Of a DNA stretch of 64,000 nucleotides, positions 17,225 through 24,275 are shown one piece after another; the first letter of the stretch is position 1; the number at the start of each line of letters is the position of its first letter. Origin of the DNA: Prevotella sp. 10(H) (GTDB lineage Bacteria > Bacteroidota > Bacteroidia > Bacteroidales > Dysgonomonadaceae); assembly GCF_000711235.1 (NCBI RefSeq), contig NZ_JOMI01000003.1:496001-560000 (forward strand), given 5' to 3'. The position numbers were made by a program, and so were the translations under genes. Below the pieces are notes generated by a model that was not told the origin of the DNA, did not search any database, and saw nothing but the letters and a program-made list of their open reading frames with translations.

Positions 17225-17770
17225 TCATATGAGCCCTTCCGGTAAATTCAGGTATATCATTTTTTTCTTTGCGTCTATTTTTTCTATAAAGTCTTCTGTT
17301 GCAGGTATGATGTGTTCATCTTCTCTGTCCTTTATCAGGAAAAGAGTATTTATGGTTTTGTCGTCTATGTCTTCTATTACTCCCAGCTTACCTGCAATTT
17401 TGTCGGTAACTGAAAATCCGATAAAGAAATTCCACGAATATTCGATGTCTTCATCCGTTTCCTCTTCATAATATTTCCGTGGAAAGTAGACATCCAGTCC
17501 CGACATGCGGCGGGCTTTCTCTTCATCGTCGATATCTTCGAATGTAATAAGCGCGGTTTCTTTTCCTTTAAAACGGTATTCTTCGATAAAGAAAGGTACA
17601 AGTATACCGTCTATCGAGCAGATAAGATATGGGCAATCCACCCTGTCAAATACATCGTTTTCAAAAGCAAAACTTATCTCGCCCTTTATTCCGTGGGGTT
17701 TGATAAGCTTACCTATTTTAAAAACTTCACTGTCTTTTATCATCTCCGGCCGTTTTTCAGATTGTACCAA
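17225..17770 (-). CDS. rimM: Ribosome maturation factor RimM
   Basis: 181 residues. Assists assembly of the 30S head, binding S19 and 16S rRNA helices. The N-terminal RimM beta-barrel starts at FKIGKLIKPHGIKGEI (about residues 17-32), the defining motif; a second PRC-barrel half follows after the linker (PRKYYEEE, then DIEYSWNFFIGFSV and IPATEDFI). It starts 11 nt after the DUF4290 stop, so the two are cotranscribed. An internal ATG at 17743 is possible but leaves the same domain. In Bacteroides relatives I recall murA between these two genes; it is absent here. Confidence 0.92.
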   Translation of the reverse strand: MVQSEKRPEMIKDSEVFKIGKLIKPHGIKGEISFAFENDVFDRVDCPYLICSIDGILVPFFIEEYRFKGKETALITFEDIDDEEKARRMSGLDVYFPRKYYEEETDEDIEYSWNFFIGFSVTDKIAGKLGVIEDIDDKTINTLFLIKDREDEHIIPATEDFIEKIDAKKKMIYLNLPEGLI

Positions 17771-17781
17771 CTCGTGTGAGG

Positions 17782-18384
17782 CTACTTCTTTTTCTGATTT
17801 TTCTTACCGTTGTTGTTATTGTTATTATTGCGCTGGCCTAGGTCTTTCATTTCGGGCAATTTGATTCCCGAATCGCGGATATCTATTTTCCTGTTAGACA
17901 GATCATACAGATCGATAAATATTTTCATATCGTCCACATCCTTATTCCACTGGATATATGATTTCTTCATATGCGTAGCCACAAGCAGTACAAATTGCTC
18001 TTTTTCCTGCGGATCTTCAAGTTCTGTGGCTATCTTCACCATCTTCTCCAATGTCTTGCCATAGTGACGGTACAGCATGTCGGGACGGCTGTATTCGATT
18101 TTTCCCGGTTTCGAATATAGTTCTTCTTTAGTCACTATTTCGTAAGGATAATCTATATCCAGTTTGAAATCGGACATAATAGCCAGATGATCCCAAAGTA
18201 TATGTTTGAAATCATTAACATCGCGCAGATGAGGGAACATATTTCCCATTATGTTTATTATTGTATTTGCACAGCGTTTGCGTTCATTCCGGTCAGGTAT
18301 GGCCAGGCAATAATCGACCATGTTTTGTATATTCCTTCCATATTCGGGAAGAGCCAGTTTTTTTAATTGCGTATTGTATTCCAT
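17782..18384 (-). CDS. DUF4290 family protein
   Basis: 200 residues, mostly helical, cytosolic. It matches the Bacteroidetes-specific DUF4290 family: MEYNTQLKKLALPEYGRNIQNMV start, IPDRNERKRCANTII, and FKHILWDHLAIMSDFKLDIDYPYE. The C-terminus is a low-complexity Asn run then Lys (RNNNNNNNGKKNQKKK). Biochemical function is unknown. Its constant neighbourhood to rimM (and usually murA) in Bacteroidales suggests a link to ribosome or cell-wall housekeeping, by inference only. A TATCTTTG box lies about 105 nt upstream. Confidence 0.85.
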   Translation of the reverse strand: MEYNTQLKKLALPEYGRNIQNMVDYCLAIPDRNERKRCANTIINIMGNMFPHLRDVNDFKHILWDHLAIMSDFKLDIDYPYEIVTKEELYSKPGKIEYSRPDMLYRHYGKTLEKMVKIATELEDPQEKEQFVLLVATHMKKSYIQWNKDVDDMKIFIDLYDLSNRKIDIRDSGIKLPEMKDLGQRNNNNNNNGKKNQKKK

Positions 18385-18489
18385 TTTATAGTAAAGGATT
18401 ATGATTCGTTAATTGATTGTTTGCCAAAATCGCACGTAAGCCTTGTAGTTTTCAATCCCCGATTATCGATTTCGGCACTAACAGGACAA

Positions 18490-18497
18490 CAAAGATA
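18490..18497 (-). promoter_or_regulatory. -7 box (TATCTTTG) for DUF4290-rimM
   Basis: Minus-strand TATCTTTG, exact TAnnTTTG match, 106 nt upstream of the DUF4290 ATG. Confidence 0.45.
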
Positions 18498-18562
18498 ATA
18501 CTTTTAGCTGAATCCTTAATACTCAATAGAAAATATTATATTGGCTTGTCCTATTAGTACTA

Positions 18563-18592
18563 AAAAAGCACGGTATAATATCCGTGCTTTTT
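18563..18592 (-). terminator. Terminator of the S41 protease gene
   Basis: AAAAAGCACGG (18563-18573) pairs with CCGTGCTTTTT (18582-18592), 11-bp stem with 8-nt loop and T/A runs at both ends. It lies about 40 bp past the protease stop on the minus strand. Confidence 0.85.
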
Positions 18593-18630
18593 CCTCAGGC
18601 GATTTGAAAACGCCATTTTTATCTTTTTAT

Positions 18631-20361
18631 TTATTTCAGGGCAATATTATTTTCTTCAACCGGAGCCGACAGTATTTTATTATATTGCTCCTTATCTTTC
18701 AATATTTCGATTGCCTTTGTCAGTTCTTTATCGTTTCTCAGGGCATATTGATATTCACCCTTCTGATAATAATATCGTCTTACGATCTCTGTATTTATCT
18801 GGTCTTTGATTTCACTTTTGAAAGTTTCCAGATCGCGGTCGAGATTAGGTACGAGCATTGCTTCCAAGGCTTTAAACTCATTTTCGGCATATTTCATATA
18901 TCCTTCAAATTCCATGACTTCTTTCAGTGACGACATCGATTTCTCACTCATACGGTCGTACTGGAAATCTTTGGATTTAACAAACGCTTTGAAGCTTTCG
19001 TAATCTTCGTCCGTAATGCTGAATTTTTCAGGCACGTCTATCGTTTTGTGTTTTGAAGCCCAGTCAGTTACCCAATCGAATACGATATACTGGTTTGCCA
19101 GATAATAGGTTATAGTAGGTGTTTTGGTCTCTTCCAGCGCAATGTCGGGTGAAACCCCTCCGCCATCTCTTACCGGCCGGCCGATTTCAGTTTTATATAC
19201 GGTGGTAAGACTATCGGGGATTCTTCCTACACTGCCGTCAGGGTTACGATGCGTATAGTCGATAGCCTGTATGCATCTGCCGCTCGGGATATAGTATTTT
19301 GAGTTTGTTATTTTAACACCTCCGCCGTAAGGCAATTCACGTGTAGATTGTACCAGCCCTTTACCGAAAGTGCGTTCGCCTACAAGCACAGCCCTGTCCA
19401 TGTCCTGCAATGAGCCTGCTACAATCTCTGCAGCAGAGGCAGAAGACCTGTCTATGAGTACAACGATAGGAATCTCTGTATCTATAGGTTCGAGGGTAGT
19501 ACGGTATGTCCTGTCCATCTGTTTCAATTTGCCTTTTGTCGATAATACGACTTTTCCTTTCGGCACAAAGAAGTTTACTAACTGTACGGCTTCTTCAAGA
19601 ATTCCCCCTCCGTTTTGGCGAAGATCGAGGATCAGGGATGTCGCTCCCTGCTTTTTCAGGTCGAGGAATGCTTTCTTTATATCTGCAGCGCTTTTATCGG
19701 AAAATATAGGGCTAAAGTTTATATATCCGGTAGATTCGTCGGTCATTCCGTAATAAGGAATCGGGTCGATTGTGATTTTTTCCCTTACCAATTTTGTTAC
19801 GATCGGCTTTTTCTCTCCCGGGCGTTCCACTTTAATCTGAAGCGTTGTTCCCGGCTGACCTTTAAGGTTTGTACTTACATAATTGCTTAATGTACGACCG
19901 TAAGCTTCACCTTCTACCTTTTCGCAGGTAGTCATATCTTTTCCGTCTATTTCGAGGATATAATCACCCGTTTTTAGTCCGGCTTTGTCAGCAGGTTTTC
20001 CTTCAAACGGTTCGGTTATCGCTACCTTGCCGTCCTTGTACTGGATTCCCGCACCGATTCCCGCATATTCTCCTGTAATCTGTGTACTGAATTCCTTCAT
20101 GTCGTCCTGATTGAAGTATGTAGTATAAGGGTCCAGTGTACCTAGCATATTGTCGATACCGCTGCGTATCGTCTTATTCAGGTCGAGTGAATCTACATAG
20201 AACATATCTACCTCGCGCACAACCGAATTGAATATTTCGATATTCTTATTAATGTCGAAATAACGCTGCTGCTGGTTTTTGTCAGGAACGTTTTGTGCTT
20301 GTATATAAGTGATTCCGCTGAGAATCGATAGCGTAAAGAATGCAATAAATTTACTTTTCAT
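18631..20361 (-). CDS. C-terminal processing protease (S41, PDZ-containing)
   Basis: 576 residues from the ATG at 20361; an upstream in-frame start at 20406 would bury the signal peptide. Signal peptide MKSKFIAFFTLSILSGITY..AQ, so it acts in the periplasm. Residues ~60-90 show YVDSLDL and LDPYTTYF, typical of the CtpA N-terminal region; a PDZ domain follows (EYAGIGAGIQYKDGKV, GLKTGDYILEIDG). The S41 core has LDLRQNGGG, the nucleophile Ser in DRSSASAAEIVAGSLQD and the Lys general base in GERTFGKGLVQS. About 150 further C-terminal residues are helical. It cleaves C-termini of exported proteins in known relatives; the substrate here is unknown. Monocistronic. Confidence 0.92.
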   Translation of the reverse strand: MKSKFIAFFTLSILSGITYIQAQNVPDKNQQQRYFDINKNIEIFNSVVREVDMFYVDSLDLNKTIRSGIDNMLGTLDPYTTYFNQDDMKEFSTQITGEYAGIGAGIQYKDGKVAITEPFEGKPADKAGLKTGDYILEIDGKDMTTCEKVEGEAYGRTLSNYVSTNLKGQPGTTLQIKVERPGEKKPIVTKLVREKITIDPIPYYGMTDESTGYINFSPIFSDKSAADIKKAFLDLKKQGATSLILDLRQNGGGILEEAVQLVNFFVPKGKVVLSTKGKLKQMDRTYRTTLEPIDTEIPIVVLIDRSSASAAEIVAGSLQDMDRAVLVGERTFGKGLVQSTRELPYGGGVKITNSKYYIPSGRCIQAIDYTHRNPDGSVGRIPDSLTTVYKTEIGRPVRDGGGVSPDIALEETKTPTITYYLANQYIVFDWVTDWASKHKTIDVPEKFSITDEDYESFKAFVKSKDFQYDRMSEKSMSSLKEVMEFEGYMKYAENEFKALEAMLVPNLDRDLETFKSEIKDQINTEIVRRYYYQKGEYQYALRNDKELTKAIEILKDKEQYNKILSAPVEENNIALK

Positions 20362-20566
20362 TGAATACAGATATCTAATAATGTTTTGTACCGTAAAAAA
20401 CAACACACAAAGGAATACTTTTTTTTATAAAAAGCGAAATCTTAAATGGTTATATATATCTTATTTTTAACAAAAAAACGTAAAAGAATTGATATCAGGC
20501 TCTTTACAGCCTATGGGAGCATACAGATACTATGAGCCCCGATTCATTAATTCGCATTATTTGTCT

Positions 20567-20574
20567 TATATTTG
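20567..20574 (+). promoter_or_regulatory. -7 box (TATATTTG) upstream of rmlA
   Basis: TATATTTG matches the -7 consensus and predicts a transcript start near 20580, leaving a leader of about 215 nt before the rmlA ATG. That leader contains the structured element described separately. No good -33 TTTG was found at the standard distance. Confidence 0.45.
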
Positions 20575-20603
20575 TACCATAATAAGTAATTGTTTAAATT
20601 TTA

Positions 20604-20723
20604 TTGGTATTCCTCTTTGGTTATTTTAAGATAGATTTTTTGATTTTTGCTTGCAGGTTTAGCGGGCTAAACCAAGAGAGAAAAGTGAAAAAGATGCTTA
20701 AAAGAACCAAAAGGGAATGCCAA
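20604..20723 (+). ncRNA. Candidate structured leader RNA or small RNA upstream of rmlA
   Basis: Two distant arms, 20604-20632 (TTGGTATTCCTCTTTGGTTA...) and 20694-20723 (...AACCAAAAGGGAATGCCAA), are complementary over about 27 bp with few mismatches. Between them an inner hairpin has a perfect 8-bp stem GGTTTAGC/GCTAAACC (20656-20673), extended by CTTG/CAAG-type pairing. It starts about 25 nt after the predicted transcription start and ends about 70 nt before the rmlA ATG, with no T-run. The shape (long closing stem, unpaired purine-rich middle, inner hairpin) could be a cis-regulatory leader or a free-standing RNA such as 6S; the latter is only a possibility. Pairing is seen; function is inference. 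Confidence 0.5.
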
Positions 20724-20795
20724 AGAAAAAATAAATAGTTACAAAAGAAATGATTTCGTTAAAATTTAAACAGTTACTAAACAAAACTGACTAAG

Positions 20796-21659
20796 ATGAA
20801 AGGAATTATCCTCGCAGGAGGCAGTGCCACACGACTTTACCCCTTATCAAAAGCTATATCGAAACAGATAATGCCTGTTTATGATAAGCCGATGATCTAC
20901 TATCCATTATCTACTCTGATGCTTGCCGGAATACGCGAAGTACTCGTTATTTCCACTCCACGCGATTTACCTCTCTTCAGGGAATTACTGGGTACGGGAG
21001 AAGAATTGGGAATGAAGTTCGAGTATATTGTACAGGAAGTGCCTAACGGACTAGCACAGGCTTTCGTTCTGGGTGAAGAATTTCTGGATGGCGAGCCTGC
21101 TTGCCTGATTCTCGGCGATAATATGTTTTACGGTCAGGGATTTTCACGGATGCTGAAAGAAGCTGCTTCGATACAGAAAGGAGCCTGCATATTCGGCTAT
21201 TTTGTAAAAGACCCGCGTGCCTACGGTGTGGTTGAATTCGATGAAAACGGCAAGGTAATCTCATTGGAAGAGAAGCCTGAAAACCCGAAATCGAATTATG
21301 CCGTACCGGGATTGTATTTTTATGACAATACGGTTACGGAAAAAGCAAAAGTATTGAAACCTTCAGCCCGTAATGAATATGAAATTACCGACCTCAACAA
21401 ATGCTACTTGAATGAAGGCACATTACAAGTACAACTCTTTGGCCGCGGCTTTGCATGGCTCGATACAGGCAACTGCGACAGCCTGCTCGAAGCAAGCAAT
21501 TATGTAGGAACCATACAGAACAGGCAGGGCTTTTATATATCATGTATAGAAGAAATCGCATGGCGAAATAAGTGGATAAGCGACGAACAGTTGCGGGCAT
21601 TAGGCAAAAAGCTGGACAAGACGGCATACGGCAGATATATACTGAGCCTTTTGGATTAA
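20796..21659 (+). CDS. rmlA: Glucose-1-phosphate thymidylyltransferase
   Basis: 287 residues. Forms dTDP-glucose from dTTP and glucose-1-phosphate, entry step to dTDP-rhamnose and related sugars. N-terminal nucleotide-binding signature [15 protein letters not shown], then [18 protein letters not shown], catalytic-site segment [24 protein letters not shown] and [19 protein letters not shown] are all typical RmlA. First gene of a four-gene unit (rmlA-rmlC-GH25-S41). rmlB and rmlD are not in the window, so the complete pathway must be encoded partly elsewhere. Confidence 0.95.
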   Translation: MKGIILAGGSATRLYPLSKAISKQIMPVYDKPMIYYPLSTLMLAGIREVLVISTPRDLPLFRELLGTGEELGMKFEYIVQEVPNGLAQAFVLGEEFLDGEPACLILGDNMFYGQGFSRMLKEAASIQKGACIFGYFVKDPRAYGVVEFDENGKVISLEEKPENPKSNYAVPGLYFYDNTVTEKAKVLKPSARNEYEITDLNKCYLNEGTLQVQLFGRGFAWLDTGNCDSLLEASNYVGTIQNRQGFYISCIEEIAWRNKWISDEQLRALGKKLDKTAYGRYILSLLD

Positions 21660-21677
21660 AGAGAATTAAATTAATAT

Positions 21678-22226
21678 ATGAAATTTACAGAGCAGGAAAT
21701 TAAAGGCGTCTGGATTATCGAGCCCCGTATATTCATCGATGAACGCGGCTATTTTATGGAATCGTATAAAAAAGATGCTTTCGAGGAGCATATCGGAAGA
21801 GTAAAGTTTATTCAGGATAACGAGTCAAAATCGACCCGTGGTGTATTGCGCGGAATGCATTACCAGACAGGGGAATACTCACAGGCTAAACTGGTGAGAG
21901 CGCTTATGGGCAGCGTATTGGATGTCATAATAGATTTACGGAAATCGTCACCGACTTTCGGTAAATATCTGGCAGTGGAACTGAGTGACGAAAATAAAAA
22001 GCAATTGTTCATACCGAGAGGATTTGCCCACGGTTTCCTTGTCCTTAGCCCCGAAGCCATATTTTCATATAAGGTAGATAATGTATATGCTCCTGCTTAT
22101 GAGGCTTCTTTACTTTGGAACGACCCTACAGTCGGTATCGATTGGGGTATCGATGAAAAAGAACTGATTTTATCGCAGAAAGACAAAGTCGGGAAATTAT
22201 TTGCAGAAACGGTGCTGTTCGATTAA
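21678..22226 (+). CDS. rmlC: dTDP-4-dehydrorhamnose 3,5-epimerase
   Basis: 182 residues, cupin fold. Epimerises dTDP-4-keto-6-deoxyglucose at C3 and C5. Visible: GVWIIEPRIFIDERGYFMES at the N-terminus, QDNESKSTRGVLRGMHYQTG with the catalytic His, LVRALMGSVLDVIIDLRKSS with the paired Asp, and IPRGFAHGFLVLSPEA. All are hallmark RmlC motifs. It begins 18 nt after rmlA stops. Known RmlC enzymes are dimers in the cytosol. Confidence 0.95.
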   Translation: MKFTEQEIKGVWIIEPRIFIDERGYFMESYKKDAFEEHIGRVKFIQDNESKSTRGVLRGMHYQTGEYSQAKLVRALMGSVLDVIIDLRKSSPTFGKYLAVELSDENKKQLFIPRGFAHGFLVLSPEAIFSYKVDNVYAPAYEASLLWNDPTVGIDWGIDEKELILSQKDKVGKLFAETVLFD

Positions 22227-22235
22227 ATCAGATTG

Positions 22236-23036
22236 ATGGCGAAAAAGACGGTAAAGAAAAGAGTTCTCAGAAAGGCAGGCAGGAAAAGAAAATCGAAGAA
22301 AACGGATAAAAAGAAGTATATTCTGATTTTTTCAATAGCTGCTGCTGTGTGCCTGTCAGTTATCGCTTTTTTTGTCATAAAAGATAGTTTCGGAGAAGCC
22401 GAATCGTTCGAATCGAGCAAGTATTTTGTAAAAGGCGTAGATGTATCACATCACAATCCTATACTGAACTGGGAAAGCGTTCTCGAACAGGGTATTACTT
22501 TTGCTTACATGAAAGCAACCGAAGGCACTTCGCATGAAGACCGTAATTATCGCTATAACTATCAACTGGCACGGGGAACGAATATAAAAGTAGGTTCTTA
22601 TCATTTTTATACCTTCGGTCTGTCGGGAAAAGAACAGGCGCAGCATTTCCTGAAAATAGCAAAGTTCGGTTCGGGTGATATGATTCCGGCTATCGATGTG
22701 GAACATTCGCCTGCAAACATCTACAGTAAGGATAAAGATTACATAAAGGGTGTTATCGATGAACTGAAGTTACTGGAGAACGAACTGTACGAACATTTCG
22801 GTGTTAATCCCGTTATCTATACCAACAAAGATTGTTACAAACTCTATATAAAAGGGAATTTCCCCGACAACCTGATCTGGATGTGCGACCTGCACAACGA
22901 GCCGTCCGATGACATCAAGAACTGGCGCATATGGCAGTTCTCTCATAAAGGGGAACTTCCGGCGGTGGAAGGGCATATAGATTTGAATTACTATCGTTAT
23001 TCATTTCAGGATTTTAAAGAATTATTATTACCTTGA
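22236..23036 (+). CDS. Membrane-anchored GH25 lysozyme
   Basis: 266 residues. A very basic N-terminus (MAKKTVKKRVLRKAGRKRKS) and one hydrophobic segment (about residues 30-50, YILIFSIAAAVCLSVIAFFVI) act as a type II anchor. The GH25 muramidase domain follows: GVDVSHHNPILNWESV, ITFAYMKATEGTSHEDR, GSYHFYTFG, and the catalytic DVE in MIPAIDVEHS; it ends with the WRIWQFSH strand and HIDLNYY. It cleaves the beta-1,4 bond of peptidoglycan on the periplasmic side. It starts 9 nt after rmlC, same operon. GH25 genes are common in Bacteroidetes, so the link to rhamnose genes may be incidental. Confidence 0.9.
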   Translation: MAKKTVKKRVLRKAGRKRKSKKTDKKKYILIFSIAAAVCLSVIAFFVIKDSFGEAESFESSKYFVKGVDVSHHNPILNWESVLEQGITFAYMKATEGTSHEDRNYRYNYQLARGTNIKVGSYHFYTFGLSGKEQAQHFLKIAKFGSGDMIPAIDVEHSPANIYSKDKDYIKGVIDELKLLENELYEHFGVNPVIYTNKDCYKLYIKGNFPDNLIWMCDLHNEPSDDIKNWRIWQFSHKGELPAVEGHIDLNYYRYSFQDFKELLLP

Positions 23037-23052
23037 GTGCCAAAATAAAACA

Positions 23053-24060
23053 ATGAAGTACAAAACTGTTATATTTTTTGCGTTAAGTATTCTTCTCACT
23101 TCTTGTTTCAGTGAGGAGAAGTTCGAAAATTCCCGCAAAGGCAACTTCGAAGCCTTGTGGAAAATAATGGATGAGCATTATTGTTTTTTCAGCTATAAGG
23201 ATGTAGACTGGAACGAAGTACATACACGTTATTCGGCTCGTATCAGCGAAAATATGAGTAACGATGCCTTGTTTACAGTATTAGGGGAGATGCTCGCAGA
23301 AGTAAAAGACGGGCATGTAAATCTGGTGGCTTCCCACGATGTGGCGCGTTATTGGAAGTGGTATGAAGATTATCCTTATAATTTCGATACCAAGATACAG
23401 GATAATTACCTTGGAACGGATTACAGTATCTCAGGCGGACTGAAATACAAAGTACTTGAAGATAATATCGGATATGTCTATTATGGTAGCTTTTCGAGCG
23501 GGATAGGAGACGGAAACCTTTCTCAGGTGTTCAGTCGTCTGGCCGTATGCGACGGCGTTATTGTGGATGTAAGGAATAACGGAGGCGGTAAGTTGACAAA
23601 CAGCGAAAAACTGGCATCATATTTCTTCAATGATAAGACGCTGGTAGCCTATATGCTGCATAAAACCGGAAAAGGGCATGACGACTTTTCCAAGCCCTAT
23701 GAAATGTATATCGAACCAGCCGAAGGGCTGCGTTATCAGAAGAAAGTGATAGTGCTTACTAACCGCAGATGTTACAGTGCTGCCAACGATTTTGTCAATG
23801 CAATGCGTTATGCGCCGAATGCCGTTATAATGGGCGACCGTACAGGAGGCGGTTCCGGTATGCCGTTTACTTCCGAGCTTCCGAATGGCTGGTCGGTACG
23901 TTTTTCGGCCTCTCCAATGCTCGATGCTTCGATGAATCATACTGAATTCGGTATCGACCCCGATCCCGGTATGGAAGTGCATATGACAGAAGAAGATATG
24001 GCAAAAGGGCTGGATACAATGATTGAGAAAGCACGCGAGGTGTTAAAGGCTTCAAAATAA
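23053..24060 (+). CDS. S41-family protease, lipoprotein
   Basis: 335 residues. A lipobox LLTSC (Cys at about residue 17) marks it as a lipoprotein. The N-terminal region has LWKIMDEHYCFF and VKDGHVNL, features of S41 proteases lacking a PDZ domain. The core has VIVDVRNNGGGKL and NRRCYSAANDFVNAM with the putative nucleophile Ser, then MGDRTGGGSGMPFTSELPNGW. No Lys sits at the dyad position of CtpA proteins, so it belongs to the tricorn-like S41 branch. It is the last gene of the rmlA unit, 16 bp after the lysozyme gene. Substrate unknown. Confidence 0.85.
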   Translation: MKYKTVIFFALSILLTSCFSEEKFENSRKGNFEALWKIMDEHYCFFSYKDVDWNEVHTRYSARISENMSNDALFTVLGEMLAEVKDGHVNLVASHDVARYWKWYEDYPYNFDTKIQDNYLGTDYSISGGLKYKVLEDNIGYVYYGSFSSGIGDGNLSQVFSRLAVCDGVIVDVRNNGGGKLTNSEKLASYFFNDKTLVAYMLHKTGKGHDDFSKPYEMYIEPAEGLRYQKKVIVLTNRRCYSAANDFVNAMRYAPNAVIMGDRTGGGSGMPFTSELPNGWSVRFSASPMLDASMNHTEFGIDPDPGMEVHMTEEDMAKGLDTMIEKAREVLKASK

Positions 24061-24192
24061 ACATTTTTGATAAAATCTATTTTCTATTAACTTTTTGATG
24101 TTAATGAAGTTTAAAAGCATTGTTGATGATGTTTTTTAGATGTGTAATTGTGTTTAAAAGTGTTATTTTGTGTCATAATGTTGGATTTAATC

Positions 24193-24225
24193 TTGGTTAT
24201 ATCCAATTCATTTTTCGTAACTTTG
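24193..24225 (+). promoter_or_regulatory. Promoter of the malic enzyme gene
   Basis: TTGG (24193-24196), 21-bp spacer, TAACTTTG (24218-24225): a near-consensus Bacteroidetes promoter. The ATG is 51 nt downstream of the -7 box. Confidence 0.65.
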
Positions 24226-24275
24226 GAATATATACAGCACTAGCTGATTAGTCAAACTCATAAAAACTGGAGATT

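Noticed and set aside
18541-18930. A 129-codon plus-strand frame near the end of the S41 protease gene
   Set aside because: It begins at the terminator hairpin and overlaps the protease antisense; the peptide is hydrophobic reverse-frame sequence without a start signal.
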